64,000 bases of DNA from Muscardinus avellanarius (GCA_963383645.1 OY726569.1:30709592-30773591); one strand, 5' to 3'; shown: positions 34,690-46,190, numbered from the stretch's first letter. A program made the numbers and translations. Notes: generated from the letters alone by a model not told the origin.

Positions 34690-35060
34690 TCTAATTACAA
34701 GAGATGGAGTTTAATCTCTGGGCCAAGTGTCCATCTGCTTCCTATTTCCAATCAGTTAGCACAATTAAAAGTGAACACAACATAAACTCAGAACAACCTC
34801 AGTGATGCATTACATTTCTAAGACAGGGGTAAGACAAGAAATGAGCTTTGAGGGAGAATGCAGGATGGGCCAAATAACCTGCTAAATCTAGCCTGGACTG
34901 GAGGCTGCTATTGAGAAAAATGGCCTTTGATAAACGAGTCGGTTTTTAATGGCATTGGACTGTCCTCTGGCTATGATGACATTTCAATCCTGAGGCAATA
35001 TTTAATCAACTTGCATATTCATTTTGTATGCTATTTTGCAGTCCTTTTCTTTGCACGTTA
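34690..35060. promoter_or_regulatory. Candidate conserved non-coding block
   Basis: Repeat-free AT-rich DNA rich in TCTAATTACA, AGCACAATTAAAAG, TTTTTAATGGC, TGCATATTCATTTTGTATGC (octamer-like) and GATAAACGAGTCGG. Texture of a developmental enhancer; unproven. Confidence 0.25.
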
Positions 35061-35332
35061 GTTCCATATTTGGGATTTAATTTATTTTTGGGGTATAGAG
35101 ACCATAGCTACTAAGTTTTTATAGGAATAAACTGAATGCTTTTTTGCACAACAAATATACTCTAAACTTGAGCTTCCTGGACCAGTGATTGTTTCAAACT
35201 TGGAGAGCTATATTCTTCAGAGCCATGCCTTTCTGCACTGTGAGGACCTCCTGTAAATACAATGTTAATTATTTCTGATCTCAGGGGCTTATTATTTTTT
35301 TAGGCATAAGATTTATTATAATTTTTTAATAA

Positions 35333-35539
35333 TTTTTTTTGTGGGTATGGGGATGGAACCCAGGGGCATTTGACCTCCAAGCTACACCCCCTGCCCTATT
35401 TTTTATTCTTTATTTTGAAACCAGTCTCACTGAGTTGCAGAGGGCCTCACTAAGTAGCTGAGGTTGTCCGCAAACCGCGATCCTCCAGTCTCAGCCTCCC
35501 GAATGCTGGGATTACAAACGTGTGCCACCACGCCCGGCT
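35333..35539 (-). mobile_element. Dimeric SINE nested beside an older SINE tail
   Basis: GTGGGTATGGGGATGGAACC to CACCACGCCCGGCT. Flanks TTTATTATAATTTTTT and TTTTATTATAAATTTTT look duplicated and lie in the A/T tail of the next SINE. Confidence 0.92.
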
Positions 35540-35549
35540 AAGTTTTTAT

Positions 35550-35765
35550 TATAAATTTTTTGGTACTGAGGATTAGACCCAGAGGAATTCTACCTCCAAG
35601 ATACGCCCCCAGACCTTTTAATTTTCTAAAAAATATTTTGAAGTAGGATGTTGATAAGTTGTTGATAGTTTTGCTAAATTGCTGAGGCTGGCCTCAAACC
35701 TGTAATCTGACTGTTTTAGCCTCCCACATACTTGGGTTACAAATGTGAACCACCACACTTAGCTT
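35550..35765 (-). mobile_element. Older diverged dimeric SINE
   Basis: TTGGTACTGAGGATTAGACC to CACCACACTTAGCT, clearly more diverged than its neighbour. Confidence 0.85.
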
Positions 35766-35949
35766 CCCTAAATTTTATAAAAAAATTTCTACATTCATTG
35801 TGAATCACTTTTTAAAATTTTACTACTATGTGAATTGTACTCGGTGATTTTTCAAATGTTGACGCTTGCATTCTGGATTAAATCCCACTCAGTTATGATG
35901 TATCATCCTTTCCCAAAGCACTGAGTTCAATTTGCTAATATTGTGTTTA

Positions 35950-36030
35950 AGATTTTTTTTTTTTTTTTTGCAGTAGTATTGGGGATGGAACCAGGGGCAT
36001 CCTATCTCTGAGCTATACCCCCTGCCCTAC
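35950..36030 (-). mobile_element. SINE right-half (ID part) fragment
   Basis: PolyT then GCAGTAGTATTGGGGATGGA..GAGCTATACCCCCTGCC only; the 7SL half is missing. Confidence 0.85.
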
Positions 36031-36514
36031 TTCTAGTCTCTGTTGAAGTCATGTACGATTAGTGGTATTTTTTCCTTAAATGTTAGGAGGGTTCACCAGT
36101 GTAAATGCTTATCTTGGAGATTCTCTGTGGGCTGGATCTAGTTCTTTGGGTGCTCTGTGGTTCTTTGGAGAGTCCCCATCACTAGGGACTATTCATCATA
36201 AATCTCTGCTTCAGTGACTGTACTTCCCAGCTGGTTTCTCAAGACTCTGATCCTCTGCGATCTACCTCCACAACATGCCTCTCCTCTTCTTTCCTCCTTC
36301 TCTTTCAGGTTGTTTCATGGGAAACCACTTTGAAAAGGTTTTGCTTTCTCTCTCCTTTTCTTTTCCCTGTTTCTCCTTTTCCCTGTTTCCTTTCTCTAAT
36401 CCTCTCCCTCTCTGCTTACCTCTGGTACACAGAAAATATCTTCATCTTAAATCCTTCCATAGAGAGATGCAAATTGATTTATTGATTTAAAAACAGGGAT
36501 CTCTACCCTCATCG
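36031..36514. other. Unannotated pyrimidine-rich DNA
   Basis: No gene recognised. Confidence 0.35.
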
Positions 36515-36862
36515 TAGTCAACATTTTCATAGCTATAATCTAAATGCCTGAGCATATAACTTAGAGGAAGAAAGATTTATTTGCTCACCATTTCAGGTTC
36601 AGTCCATGTAGGACTGGGGACGGTGGATCTTAGGGCATGGTGGCGGGAAGCAGACAGAGGGAGAGCACAGGGCAATCAAGAAAGAGCAAAGGCAGGAGGC
36701 CACACCCTAAGGACCCACTCCAACCACACCCTACCAGCCTAAAGCACCACCCAGATAAGTTCATTAAAATGGATTTATCCACTGCTGGGATTACAACCCT
36801 CATGACACCAACTCCAAATGCCAATTTATTAACTCTTTAAATTTTGTATCTAACTCTAAACA
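36515..36862 (-). mobile_element. 3' LTR of the MaLR-like element
   Basis: GAAAGATTTATTTGCTCACC, GGCCACACCCTAAGGACC, GGGATTACAACCCTCATGAC, ending CTCTAAACA at 36862 (minus-strand start TGTTTAGAG). Confidence 0.75.
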
Positions 36863-38256
36863 TTCTGCCTCTGGCCCCTGAAGAGCTCATGCCAGTTTCA
36901 GAATGCAGAATGCATTTAGCCCATCTCCAAGAGTTCCCAAAGCCTTAACATTACAGTACCACTCAGAAGTTCAAAGTATCCTCAGAGACTCAAAGTGAAC
37001 TCTTGTGAGTCCTTGTAAAAGACAATAAAAATAAAAATAAAAACAAAAACAAATACATAAACCCAGAGTATAATGGGAAAGAGTAAACATTTTTATCCCA
37101 AAAGGCAGAATTGGGGCCATAGAAAGAAGGAATGGGACCAAAACTGTATCAAAATCCGCAGGGCAAGCATTTAATCCTGGGGCTTAATTCCTGGCATTCA
37201 GGGTACATGGTGGTGAGATGTGGTCTCCAAGGGCCCTCAGCAGTCCACCCCTATGGCCTGGTTGATCTCAGTGGGTGGTGCACTCCCTCTTCCAGCCTGG
37301 CTCCATGGCTCACAGCTTGAAGCCTTTCTTCATGGCTGTTTCACATTTCTGGCCTTTTAAAATCAAGTTTTTTTTTTTCCTTGCAACCTTGGCTTCACCA
37401 TCAGTTTCACAAATTGCCCCATTTGGACCTGCTTGCAGGGACTTTAACCCTACCACATGTTGCCTGGCTTCTCAGGCCTTCCTTTGAAATCTGAGGGGAA
37501 GCCTGCATGATCCCCCCCCCTTTTTTTTCAACAAAGCCAAAATTGTGGGAGTGCCAAGATAAACTTCCCTTTTTAATCATTACTGCTGGGGTCTTTTCAG
37601 TCACAACCCTGGGACCAGCTCAATCCTGATCATCCCTGGGTTTGTTTTATCCTGGCCACCACCAGGCCCTTTCCAATCATAGTTACCATGGCTAGGCTCT
37701 TATTTCCATGGTTCCACACTTGGGCTTGAACCTCCCCATTTCTTTCTTTGTTCCTAGAAACAGCATTCAACCTCCCTTCAGCCATCTTACTTTATTTCAA
37801 GCACCATCTCTCTGGGCCCCAGCTTTACACATGTCTTTCCTGCCAACCTGCAAATCTGAAAAGTCTCTTTGCTTTATTTTCTGTTACCAAAATTCAGTGG
37901 ACAATTCACTGAACACAGATATCAATATTCATAATGAAGTTTGGATATTTTGCTGATTTGAGATTTTCTCTGCCAGTTTGTTAATCAGTCCATCATTACA
38001 TCTGGCCTCACAAAAGTTTCATGACATGGGCAAAATGCTGATAAGTTCTTTGCCAAAGCATAACACACATGGCCTCTATTTTATTGTCCTATAGAGTCCT
38101 CTTTACCCTCCAAAATTGAGTACAGTCTCTACCATCTACCTTTATAGCCATATTCTGGAGCTTCCGAATTCCTCTTACACAGAAGTTTCAAAAACTCACA
38201 ATCTACATGATCAGATTTAGATATAGTCATGACCCCACTCCTCTGATACTATTTTC
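36863..38256 (-). mobile_element. Internal region of MaLR-like element
   Basis: No gag, pol or env-like ORF. Includes ATTTTATTGTCCTATAGAGT, GATAAGTTCTTTGCCAAAGC and CAATTCACTGAACACAGATA. The GCTGATAAGTTCTTTGCCAAAGC part recalls the MaLR internal sequence as remembered. Confidence 0.65.
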
Positions 38257-38610
38257 TGTTTTAGCATTCTCACAGATATAATCTAAAGAAACGACCATGT
38301 AATTTAGAGGAAGGAAGATTTATTTTCTCATGGTTTCGGGTTCAGTCCCTGTGAGGCTGTGGACTATGAATCTCATGGAAACAAAAGAGGGGGAGATAAG
38401 TTCAGTGAGAGAAGGAACCACATATAAACTCCAAAGTCCCTCCCCCAGGACTCACCTTCTCTAGCCACACCGAAGCTAGCCTAAGTCATCACCCAGATAA
38501 AACAATGGATTTAGCCACTGCTGAGATTACGACCTTTATGACTCAGTTATATCAACTTCAAACACCAATTTATGAGCTCTTCAGGGGCCATTTTATATTT
38601 AATAATAACT
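38257..38610 (-). mobile_element. 5' LTR of the MaLR-like element
   Basis: TGTTTTAGCATTCTCACAGA start, GAAGATTTATTTTCTCATGG, GATTTAGCCACTGCTGAGAT, GAGCTCTTCAGGGGCCATTT end. Same family as 26365 and 36515. Confidence 0.75.
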
Positions 38611-39181
38611 CTGATTCCACATGATGGGTTGGATAGCTGCAAGCCCCTTTATATTTGTTAGCTGTGAGTCAGGCCCAGAGAACTGCTTTGTGGAGTTCAT
38701 TTTCAGTTTTCTGTGGGGCATCCCTGAGTCCCCTGTCATTGGGATTGTAGTGAAGCATAAACTTTCCTTATGCAGGTGGTGAAGAGGTCCGTAGGCCACT
38801 CACCTCCAGATAAAAGCCTTTCTCTAATCCCCATCATTTATTCTGGTCTCTTCAACTTCTTTTATAGGCTAAAGATGAGTAATGAGCCAAGAATCACAAA
38901 AACCAGTTTTCATATCCTTTATTTACAAGTCCTGCTTAAGAAATCTAGCTGGCCATGGAAGCGTTCTGTGGTCTTGAAACCTCTGCTGAGATTGAGGTTC
39001 TGTCCCCTTGGAACATCTTTCTACATTAGTGAGCATAATGAAAAGCATTTCTTGACCAATAGTATGGACAAAGACACAGAAATGGGCACATTTTATGCTG
39101 AGACCATTTCTAAGAAGTACACAACCACAATTTAAAAAATGCTAGCTACAAAATTTTAAAAAATATCATCACTCTTATTTC

Positions 39182-39183
<2 letters not shown>
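38611..39183. other. Unannotated DNA
   Basis: A 121-aa plus ORF at 38770-39135 has no recognised domain; probably chance. Confidence 0.4.

Positions 39184-39232
<49 letters not shown>
39184..39232. repeat. (CA)n microsatellite
   Basis: About 24 CA units, no SINE body attached. Confidence 0.96.
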
Positions 39233-39234
<2 letters not shown>

Positions 39235-39715
39235 CTACATCACTAATTTTTCTGTCTTAACACAAAAGCATTCCCCCTGGGCTGGATATCGCCAGCCATG
39301 GTGGTCCCATCCGCAGCTCCCGATCCAACCAAGGCATTAGCATACCTTTATCCACTTTTCTAGGCTTATGTGGGAGTCTCATGTCTGCTCCTTGATTTTT
39401 TAAGGTTCTTACTACATTCACTTCTTTGCAGTTGTTACCAATTTTTTCTGCATTTTGGTCAAATCCTTTCAGGCATCCCATGAGTAAAGGGCCTAGTTGA
39501 AAATCAAGGCCTCTTTCTGTAATACTGGAACAGGAAACTTGAGATGTGAGTAAGAGATGCTGTAGAAGAAACATGGTACCTAAAGTCTGACTCTTGAAGG
39601 GAGAGACTATGAGACTCAATATGAATGGGGCACCAGAAGATGCAGAATCCGTTATTTTGAGTGCTGGTGGCATTTTAAATTCTGAAATAATTTCAGAAAA
39701 TTGAGAAATAATGAC
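39233..39715. other. Unannotated DNA
   Basis: A 138-aa minus ORF (39257-39673) shows no motif I recognise. It is one of the longest non-repeat ORFs but has no supporting context. Confidence 0.4.
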
Positions 39716-39865
39716 AATAGTCAGGCATTCCTATAATCCCAGTACTTGGGAGGCTGAGGCAGGAGGATCACAAGCCAGCATAGGTTAACATAGGGAGACC
39801 TGTTTCAAAATAAAAAATAAGAAGGGCTGAGGGTGGTGGAAGAGGGTGGTAGTGAGGGTAATGCT
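39716..39865 (+). mobile_element. Shortened SINE
   Basis: CAGGCATTCCTATAATCCCA, GGAGGCTGAGGCAGGAGGAT, AGACCTGTTTCAAAATAAAA; ID half degraded. Confidence 0.75.
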
Positions 39866-40021
39866 CCTTCAAAATAGGTTAGTTGTGGACACGTTATAAT
39901 CTTATTAAATTCTGGCTTTAATTTGAATTTGGCTTCATAATAATTAAATTCTGAATACAATCTCATACTTCATAGAGTTTCAGTTCCTTTATTTGTTTGT
40001 GTTTTTATTACTTATTGAAAT

Positions 40022-40025
40022 ACGG

Positions 40026-40056
<31 letters not shown>

Positions 40057-40680
40057 TTTTATGTGTATCATATTGAAAATGGCAAACATTCAGACAGTGC
40101 TTGGTGCTCTCCACTCCTGTTTACCCTTTCCCTCCTCCCAACAATGAGTGCCCAGATTGACCATGCTACATTCATACTTTTACACATATTTGAATGTAAC
40201 TCCTCTATTAATCAACCTCAGCCTTCTTCCTCTCCTACTCTTCCATTCTAGCTTTGCTGAGGTTTTCTCTGCATTATCTCTCTGGTATCCACAATACTCC
40301 CTAGTTTCGGCATATTAGAGAAAATATATATCCCTTCTCTTTCAGTGCTTGGGTGATCTCACTTAACATAATGTTCTCAAGGTCTTTCCATCTTTTTGTG
40401 AATACATGATTTTGTTCTTCTTTATTCTTTTTATTTATTTATTTTTTGGTGGTACTGGGGTTCCTGGAAACCCTTCTACCTCCAGGATACACTCCTAGAC
40501 ATATTTTTATATTTTTTTAATTTGGAAACAGGGTCTCTTAGGCCAGTGAGGCTGGCTTCAAACCTGGGTGATCCTCCTGTTTCTGCCTCCCAAGTGCGGG
40601 GATTACAAGTGTGCACCACCACGCCTGGCTCCATTCATCTAGGTTGGTGCCATAGTTTGGCTATTATGAATTGTGAGGCC
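40022..40680 (-). mobile_element. L1 3' end, minus strand, interrupted by SINE
   Basis: TTTA-rich tail, ACAGTGCTTGGTGCTCTCCA, CTTTGCTGAGGTTTTCTCTG, CACTTAACATAATGTTCTCA. After the SINE at 40428-40630 it resumes with CCATTCATCTAGGTTGGTGC. Same 3'UTR type as 24072 and 54222. Confidence 0.85.
40428..40630 (-). mobile_element. Dimeric SINE inside L1
   Basis: TGGTGGTACTGGGGTTCCTG to CACCACGCCTGGCT. A piece of L1 sequence present in sister copies at the insertion point is missing. Confidence 0.9.
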
Positions 40681-40682
40681 AT

Positions 40683-40815
40683 TTGATATGAAACAAGGTC
40701 TTGCTAGATTGCTGAGAGCCTTGTGAAATTGCTGAGGCTGGCCTCACATTTTTGATCCTTTTGTCTTCATCTTTCTAGTATTGGGATTAGAGGAGTGTAT
40801 CATCATGCTTGGCTA
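40683..40815 (-). mobile_element. Diverged 7SL-half SINE
   Basis: GAAACAAGGTCTTGCTAGAT to ATCATCATGCTTGGCTAG. Confidence 0.65.
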
Positions 40816-41408
40816 GTCATATAGAAATTTATGATGAATTTTTTCTGAATTTTGACCTGCCTATTTTTGAGACTGCTTTGCAGATGGATGTGTAAAGAAT
40901 ACCATAGAGAAGCTTGCATCTGAAACTTTGGAATTCTTGATGTGCTATGGTGGTCTTATATTGGAAGAATTATATATGGTTACTGAAAATTTAAAAATTT
41001 CAATTTAATGACAGTAAGATCTATGGCTGATGAGTTCCATACAGAAGAAGTTTCAATGGAATTAGGATATACATAAAGTGGTATTTTGAAGGACCCCCAA
41101 ATACTGGGAGAATTGCATTGCCAGCAGCCAGTTTCTTTTTATTTTAAAATGATCTGAGTCTTCCCACACAACTTCTTCTTGTTTGAAGTTCAGGTGGTGC
41201 ACCACAATGACCACTAAGGGTGAGATATTTTGAGATGCCTCTGCTTATGGGAAGGACACAACCCATCATCACAAGGAACAGTTGAAATAATTTATATATG
41301 AGAGGAAAGAGTCATAAGCATAATTTTGAAAAATAAAATAATTTTTGCATTATTTTCCCTCTTTTCAAACTGATTTGTGCTTCAGGCTCTAGCTTAAAAG
41401 AAGGAATG
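40816..41408. other. Unannotated AT-rich DNA
   Basis: No gene recognised. Confidence 0.35.
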
Positions 41409-41676
41409 AAGCTGGGTGTGGTGGTGTATGCTTGTAATTTGGAGGCTGAGACAGGAGAATTTCCATTCAAGTCAAAAATTCTCAGCATTTGGGAGGATGA
41501 GACTGGAAAATTGTGGTTCAAGACAAGCCTCAGCTACTATTTAATGAGGCCCTTTGCATCTCAGTGAGACCTAGTTTCAAAATAAAGAATAAAAAAAAAT
41601 AGAACCAGGGGTGTAGCTCGAAGGAAGACCACCCCTGAGTTCCATCCCCATTACTGAAAAAATAAATAAATAAAAG
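41409..41676 (+). mobile_element. Dimeric SINE with internal partial duplication
   Basis: GCTGGGTGTGGTGGTGTATG start. The GGAGG(C/A)TGAGAC segment occurs twice (about 41443 and 41493), so part of the 7SL half is repeated. ID half CAGGGGTGTAGCTCGAAGGA; AAAT tail. Confidence 0.85.
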
Positions 41677-41934
41677 AAGAAATGGCAACGTGGGCAGTTA
41701 CTGGGCTGGTGGTGAAGGGGTTTACGTCTATTGGGCCAATAGAGGCCGATGATGATCTTTTGACTTTTCTGCGGTAGTTGATGACAGAGAAAGAAGTAGA
41801 AGTCAGGAAAGAGGCTAAAGGAGGCATTGGAGGAGGGCAGTTTCCTCATACCTATTTTTAATCTTCACCTTTTCCAATCCACTTGAAAACATTTGCCCTG
41901 AAATGAAGGAAAGATAATAGACAATTTCCCTGGT

Positions 41935-42284
41935 GTATTAGTTTCATAAGGCCTCTGTAACAAAAGGAACATAGACGTTGTGGCTTAAACAATAGAAATA
42001 TATTGTCTCCCAGTCCTGGAAGCTGGAAATCTGAGACTCAGGAGTCAATAGAGTTGATTCCTTCTCAGAAATGTGAGGAGAAGCTGTTTCAGGCCTCTGT
42101 CCTTGGCTTGTAGATGCTATTTTCTTCCTGTGTCTCACACTATCTGCCCATTTGTATTTTGTGTTTGGATTTTCCTGTTTTATATGAATGGCAGTCATAT
42201 TGAATTAGGGTACACACTAATGATATTGTTTAAATTGATGACCCCTGCAAAGATCCTAACTCTAAATAAGGTCACAATCCAAGG

Positions 42285-42331
<47 letters not shown>

Positions 42332-42409
42332 GGGTGAGTGTTTAGACTTCAACATACAGTTTTGTTTTGTTTTTGTTTTTAGAGAAGGCTATACACTCAA
42401 CCCATAACA
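41935..42409 (-). mobile_element. MLT1-like LTR
   Basis: TGTATTAGTTTCATAAGGCC, CTCTGTAACAAAAGGAACAT, CTAAATAAGGTCACAATCC, TTTAGACTTCAACATACAG and CAACCCATAACA are in the order of reverse-oriented MLT1 LTRs. A (GT)n array has grown inside it. Confidence 0.68.
42286..42330. repeat. (GT)n microsatellite
   Basis: About 22 GT units inside the LTR. Confidence 0.96.
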
Positions 42410-42439
42410 GATGACAAGAATGACACCTGTGGGTTCCTT

Positions 42440-42640
42440 CCTAGGGCTCCAGCTTCAGATCAGATACATGACTGCTTACAGAACAGTAGAAAAACATGAG
42501 ACAGATCCCTTGGCTCTTAGTTCCACTTCTATTTCCAACTGTTCATTTGGCCCCAGACAAGTCCCTTCTTCTCTTTTAGCCTCTCCTGTGACATATAGAA
42601 AGTGAAGGACTTGAGTTAAAGCCCCCCAAGCTCTGATCTA
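42440..42640 (+). mobile_element. Possible MIR-like fragment
   Basis: GGCCCCAGACAAGTCCCTTC followed by GACATATAGAAAGTGAAGGA fits weakly. Confidence 0.3.
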
Positions 42641-44111
42641 ATATAGTTATAGGAATAACTGTTGGACTAAGTCAGGCTGGCAGGACCCACCTTGCCCAGT
42701 GGGTCAGAGACATGATTTGAACAATGGGGAGCACAACTGTCATTCCTATCAATTAAGGCAGACAATTAATATTGGGCTCATATTTTATTAGTGTGTCTTT
42801 GATTTGTATTGTTTGAGTACTAAGTAGATTGTTAGGTGGTTGAGCCCTCTTAGAAGACAAGCTGTATTATTTTCCTTGGCTGCCTTTCTTCCTCTTGTAA
42901 GTCAATGAGAGAATTATTGACATGAGGCTTTATTTCTGAACTTTGAGAGGGCAAAGGAAAGTTAAATAAGAATTGGATCAATATAGCATTGTTTCTTCTC
43001 ACAAGGACTTAGAATTACAGGACATTAAATCTGGGATTTTTCAATGCCACCTAGACCAATTTCCATATTTTATAGCTAGTAGAACGAAAGGTCACTTACA
43101 TTGGGTAATTTGAGGGAGCCTTGAGGTTACAATCTGGCCACTTTTTTTTACTTGACACTGTCCTTTTCTGGATATAAAGAATGGTACATGAACATTCTTG
43201 AGTATGTGAATTAAAATGTTAGTAAGCCACTTCTGCTTTGAGGGGGTATCTGCCTTGCCTGCAAACCAATTCTACTCCCTACTTCCTTGAGAGAAGCAGT
43301 ATGGTGGCAGGCAACAAGGCTAGCCAATCCAACCATTCTGAGACTTAGAAGTAAGAACTGAGCAATTCCAGTTTTTTTCTGGGCTTCCTTGCAAGCTAAG
43401 AGCTATGCTGCAGCCTTCTTCCACCTTCCATGTGGCATAATTGGTCCAGATGATAGTCTTCAGGGGAAGAAGAGATGAGAGGGTGAGCGGTCACACCCTT
43501 TGCTCTTGAAGACTTTTTATAACCTCATCCTGTCCTCTCTGAAGTTTTGCAGTTTTCCTGTCCTTAGAGTCTATGAAATGCCCCAAACTTAATATATAGC
43601 AACCCCTACCCCATCCCACCAAATGGGTTTTAATTAATTTGATGCTGTTCCTGGCAACCAGTAATTTAAACTAACCTGGTCCCTTCTTATCTGTGATGAG
43701 AGTCATCTTCAGGAGTGAAGCAGGTTTCATTTCTATTTAGTTTAATGAATATGACGTCATGGAGGGCTATTGTTTTCTTCAGTTCTCCAGAAGCCAGCAG
43801 GATGGAGTGACCTCTCTCTCTCTCACCCAGTCAGTCACTAAATCTGGACACATTAATTTTTCCCCATAAGGACTCTCAAGTCTATTACTCTTATTCATTG
43901 ATGCTTCCAGTAAATCTGGGACTTTATTTCTTTATGTTGGTCATTTGCAACAATCTCCCAATTGGCTGACTTGACTCTCTTCTTTCTCTTTCAATTTGTG
44001 ATCCCTTCAGAACAACCTCCTGAATCTCATTTTTATTATGACCCTGCCTAAGACTAACATGCTGGAATTTGAACTACAGAATAGGAGAGTCCTGGGAAGA
44101 AGTTAAAAGGA
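42641..44111. other. Unannotated DNA, 1.5 kb
   Basis: No coding or clear repeat signal. Confidence 0.35.
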
Positions 44112-44790
44112 TGCTTCTATTGCTACATAAAAAAATCCCATGAATTTAACATCTTAAAAACAACATTCAGACAGTAGGATCTCAGGTTTGAGGCCATCTA
44201 TGGCAACTTAGTGAGACCCTATTTTAAAAGAAAAATCCAAAAAGAAGAGCTAGTAATATAGCTCAAAGGTAAAATGTCCCTGGGTTCAATTGCCAGTACG
44301 AAAACAACAACAGCAACAAAAACATCCATTTATAGTCTCACAGTTCTGCAGGTCCAATGTTCGGCAGACTTGGCTGGTTTCTATGTCAAGGTGTCTGAAG
44401 GCCAAAATCAAAGTTCTGATCAGACTAGACTCTTATCTGGTGGCTGGATTCATTGTCTTGCAACCACAGGACTGAAGTTTCTGCCTCCCTGCCTGACAGC
44501 TGTGGGTCAGTCTCTGCTGCAAGAGCCACCCACATCCCTTCTCATGTAGTCCTCTCCATCTTTAAAAACAGCCACCACCTGCTTGTATAGGGCTGGTGTG
44601 ATGATAGAGGCTTACTGACAAACTAATGGCCTGACTTACATCTGCAGGGGCTCTTGGCCCATATAACACGATGTCATCATGGGAATGGGAGCTCATCATA
44701 GTCACAGATTCTGCCCACACTCGAGATGAGGAGATCATAACTAGGCTAAGGGCTTCTGGGTCAGTCTTAGAATTCTGCCTGCTAAAGACA
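44112..44790 (-). mobile_element. MLT1-like LTR interrupted by a SINE
   Basis: TATTGCTACATAAAAAAATC..TTAAAAACAACATTCAG, then after the SINE CATTTATAGTCTCACAGTTC and later CCCACACTCGAGATGAGGAG match reverse MLT1-type LTR landmarks. Confidence 0.6.
44168..44325 (+). mobile_element. 5'-truncated dimeric SINE
   Basis: CAGTAGGATCTCAGGTTTGA, GCAACTTAGTGAGACCCTAT, GTAATATAGCTCAAAGGTAA; tail AAACAACAACAGCAACAAAA. Confidence 0.82.
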
Positions 44791-46182
44791 GAATTATGGG
44801 CGGGATCTCCTTCCTAAGCAGTTTGGGAGAGGTCAGAGGTATGAATTCAGCTGTGTTTATTGTGATGGGTGACACAGTCTGTGACTTGAGTCCTAGGGGT
44901 TCACGGTAGCAGCCAGGCCCAAACTGGGAATATCAGATGGACTTTTCCCAGTGTGTGTGAGTTTGAAGGGTGGAGAGACCCTCTGAGGAAACAGTGTGGT
45001 GGAGGAGGGCCATGCCACAAGAGGATGGTGGCATTGAGTTATTTGTTATTGTACAAACCTTATAAGCAAACAGCCAGATGGGTCTGCAAGGAATATTTCC
45101 TTTTTGGAGCAGCCCGAATTCCAACAGTCGCTCTCAAATACCCAGCCAGCTTCCTCATTCTCCTCAGTCTGGCTTTTAACGCTTTCCCTCACAATGTAAA
45201 GCTCTGCGTACATTATAGCCTATGTCTCACAAATCCTTCTAATGCTCTTTGGCTGAAGTTTTGTATAATTGGTACCAAGTGAAATTGCTACTACAGTGAA
45301 GGGGTCAATTCCAGTGACTGTTCCCTAAGAAGTATTACAGGTGGCACTGTTACCTTGGAGAATTCACAGTGACCTGGGTCTGTCTCTAGGCTTTGGGATT
45401 GGAAACTTCATCAGTGCATCCATAGCAGACCCCTGCCTGGTCAGGGTTCTATAGTCTCTGACAACATTTACTGCCTCTGTTTCCCTTGCGCATGGCTGGA
45501 AGAAGAAAGCCTTCTTCTCACTTGTGGATCTGTCATCCCTGGGGTTTGAAGACTCTTCAACTTGAGCTCAGGAGATGCACTATCCTGAGCCCTTCCCAGT
45601 TCTAGCATTTCTCTCCCAAATTGTAGCAAGAAGCAGCCATACAATTTGTGGGGCTTAGTGTAAAATGAAAATGTAGGGGTCTTGTTTAAAAATGAATCCA
45701 AGAATGTTGAGTATTGAATTTCCGGATGGTGAGTGTGGGGCCCCGTGCACAGGTAAATTTTTATAAAGCTGGCCCTCCCTGCAGGACTTCCCCATTTCTC
45801 CCTGTTCTCCCTGCTGTTCACACCCACAGAGGGAAGTCTCAAAAACTGCTCTTGAATGAGAACCAAGGATCTCAGATGTATTGAAGTGCTATGCAGCTCT
45901 TAAACGTTCTCTAAATCCACAAACATTGCACTGAGAGGAAGTCTTTGGTTTAATGCCTGCTATAAAAATGATAACAGAAGTGCCTGGCACTTTAAGCAGA
46001 AAACAGAAACTCAGTACAGTATAAGAAAAGTCGTACAGTTGGAAATATGCACTATCACAGGGCCAGAATCACAAAAGGAGCAAACAGTAGAGGAGAGTGC
46101 CTCCTTTTTGGAATTGCAGGAGGGAAAGAGGACAGAGTGAAAAAATAAAATATAACCCCCATTCAGCAAACACAAAAGTGTT
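44791..46182. other. Unannotated DNA, 1.4 kb
   Basis: ORFs of 109 aa (+, 44953-45282) and 132 aa (-, 45468-45866) lack recognisable domains. Confidence 0.35.
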
Positions 46183-46190
46183 TTGGAGAC

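Larger units (their letters stand above)
36515..38610 (-). mobile_element. MaLR-like LTR retrotransposon, near complete (LTR-internal-LTR)
   Basis: Two related LTRs in the same orientation bound a 1.4-kb non-coding internal region, the size plan of non-autonomous ERVL-MaLR elements (THE1/MST type). Beside the right LTR, plus-strand CCCCACTCCTCTGATACTA matches the complement of the tRNA-Leu-type primer-binding region of ERVL/MaLR (GTACCAGGAGTGGGG-like). Beside the left LTR, CTGCCTCTGGCCCC is the complement of a purine-rich stretch expected at the polypurine tract. ORFs inside are short (up to 82 aa), as expected for MaLR. Element reads right to left. Confidence 0.78.

Noticed and set aside
39257..39673. 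138-aa minus ORF as a gene
   Set aside because: No motif, no splice, promoter or polyA context; length is possible by chance in 64 kb over six frames.
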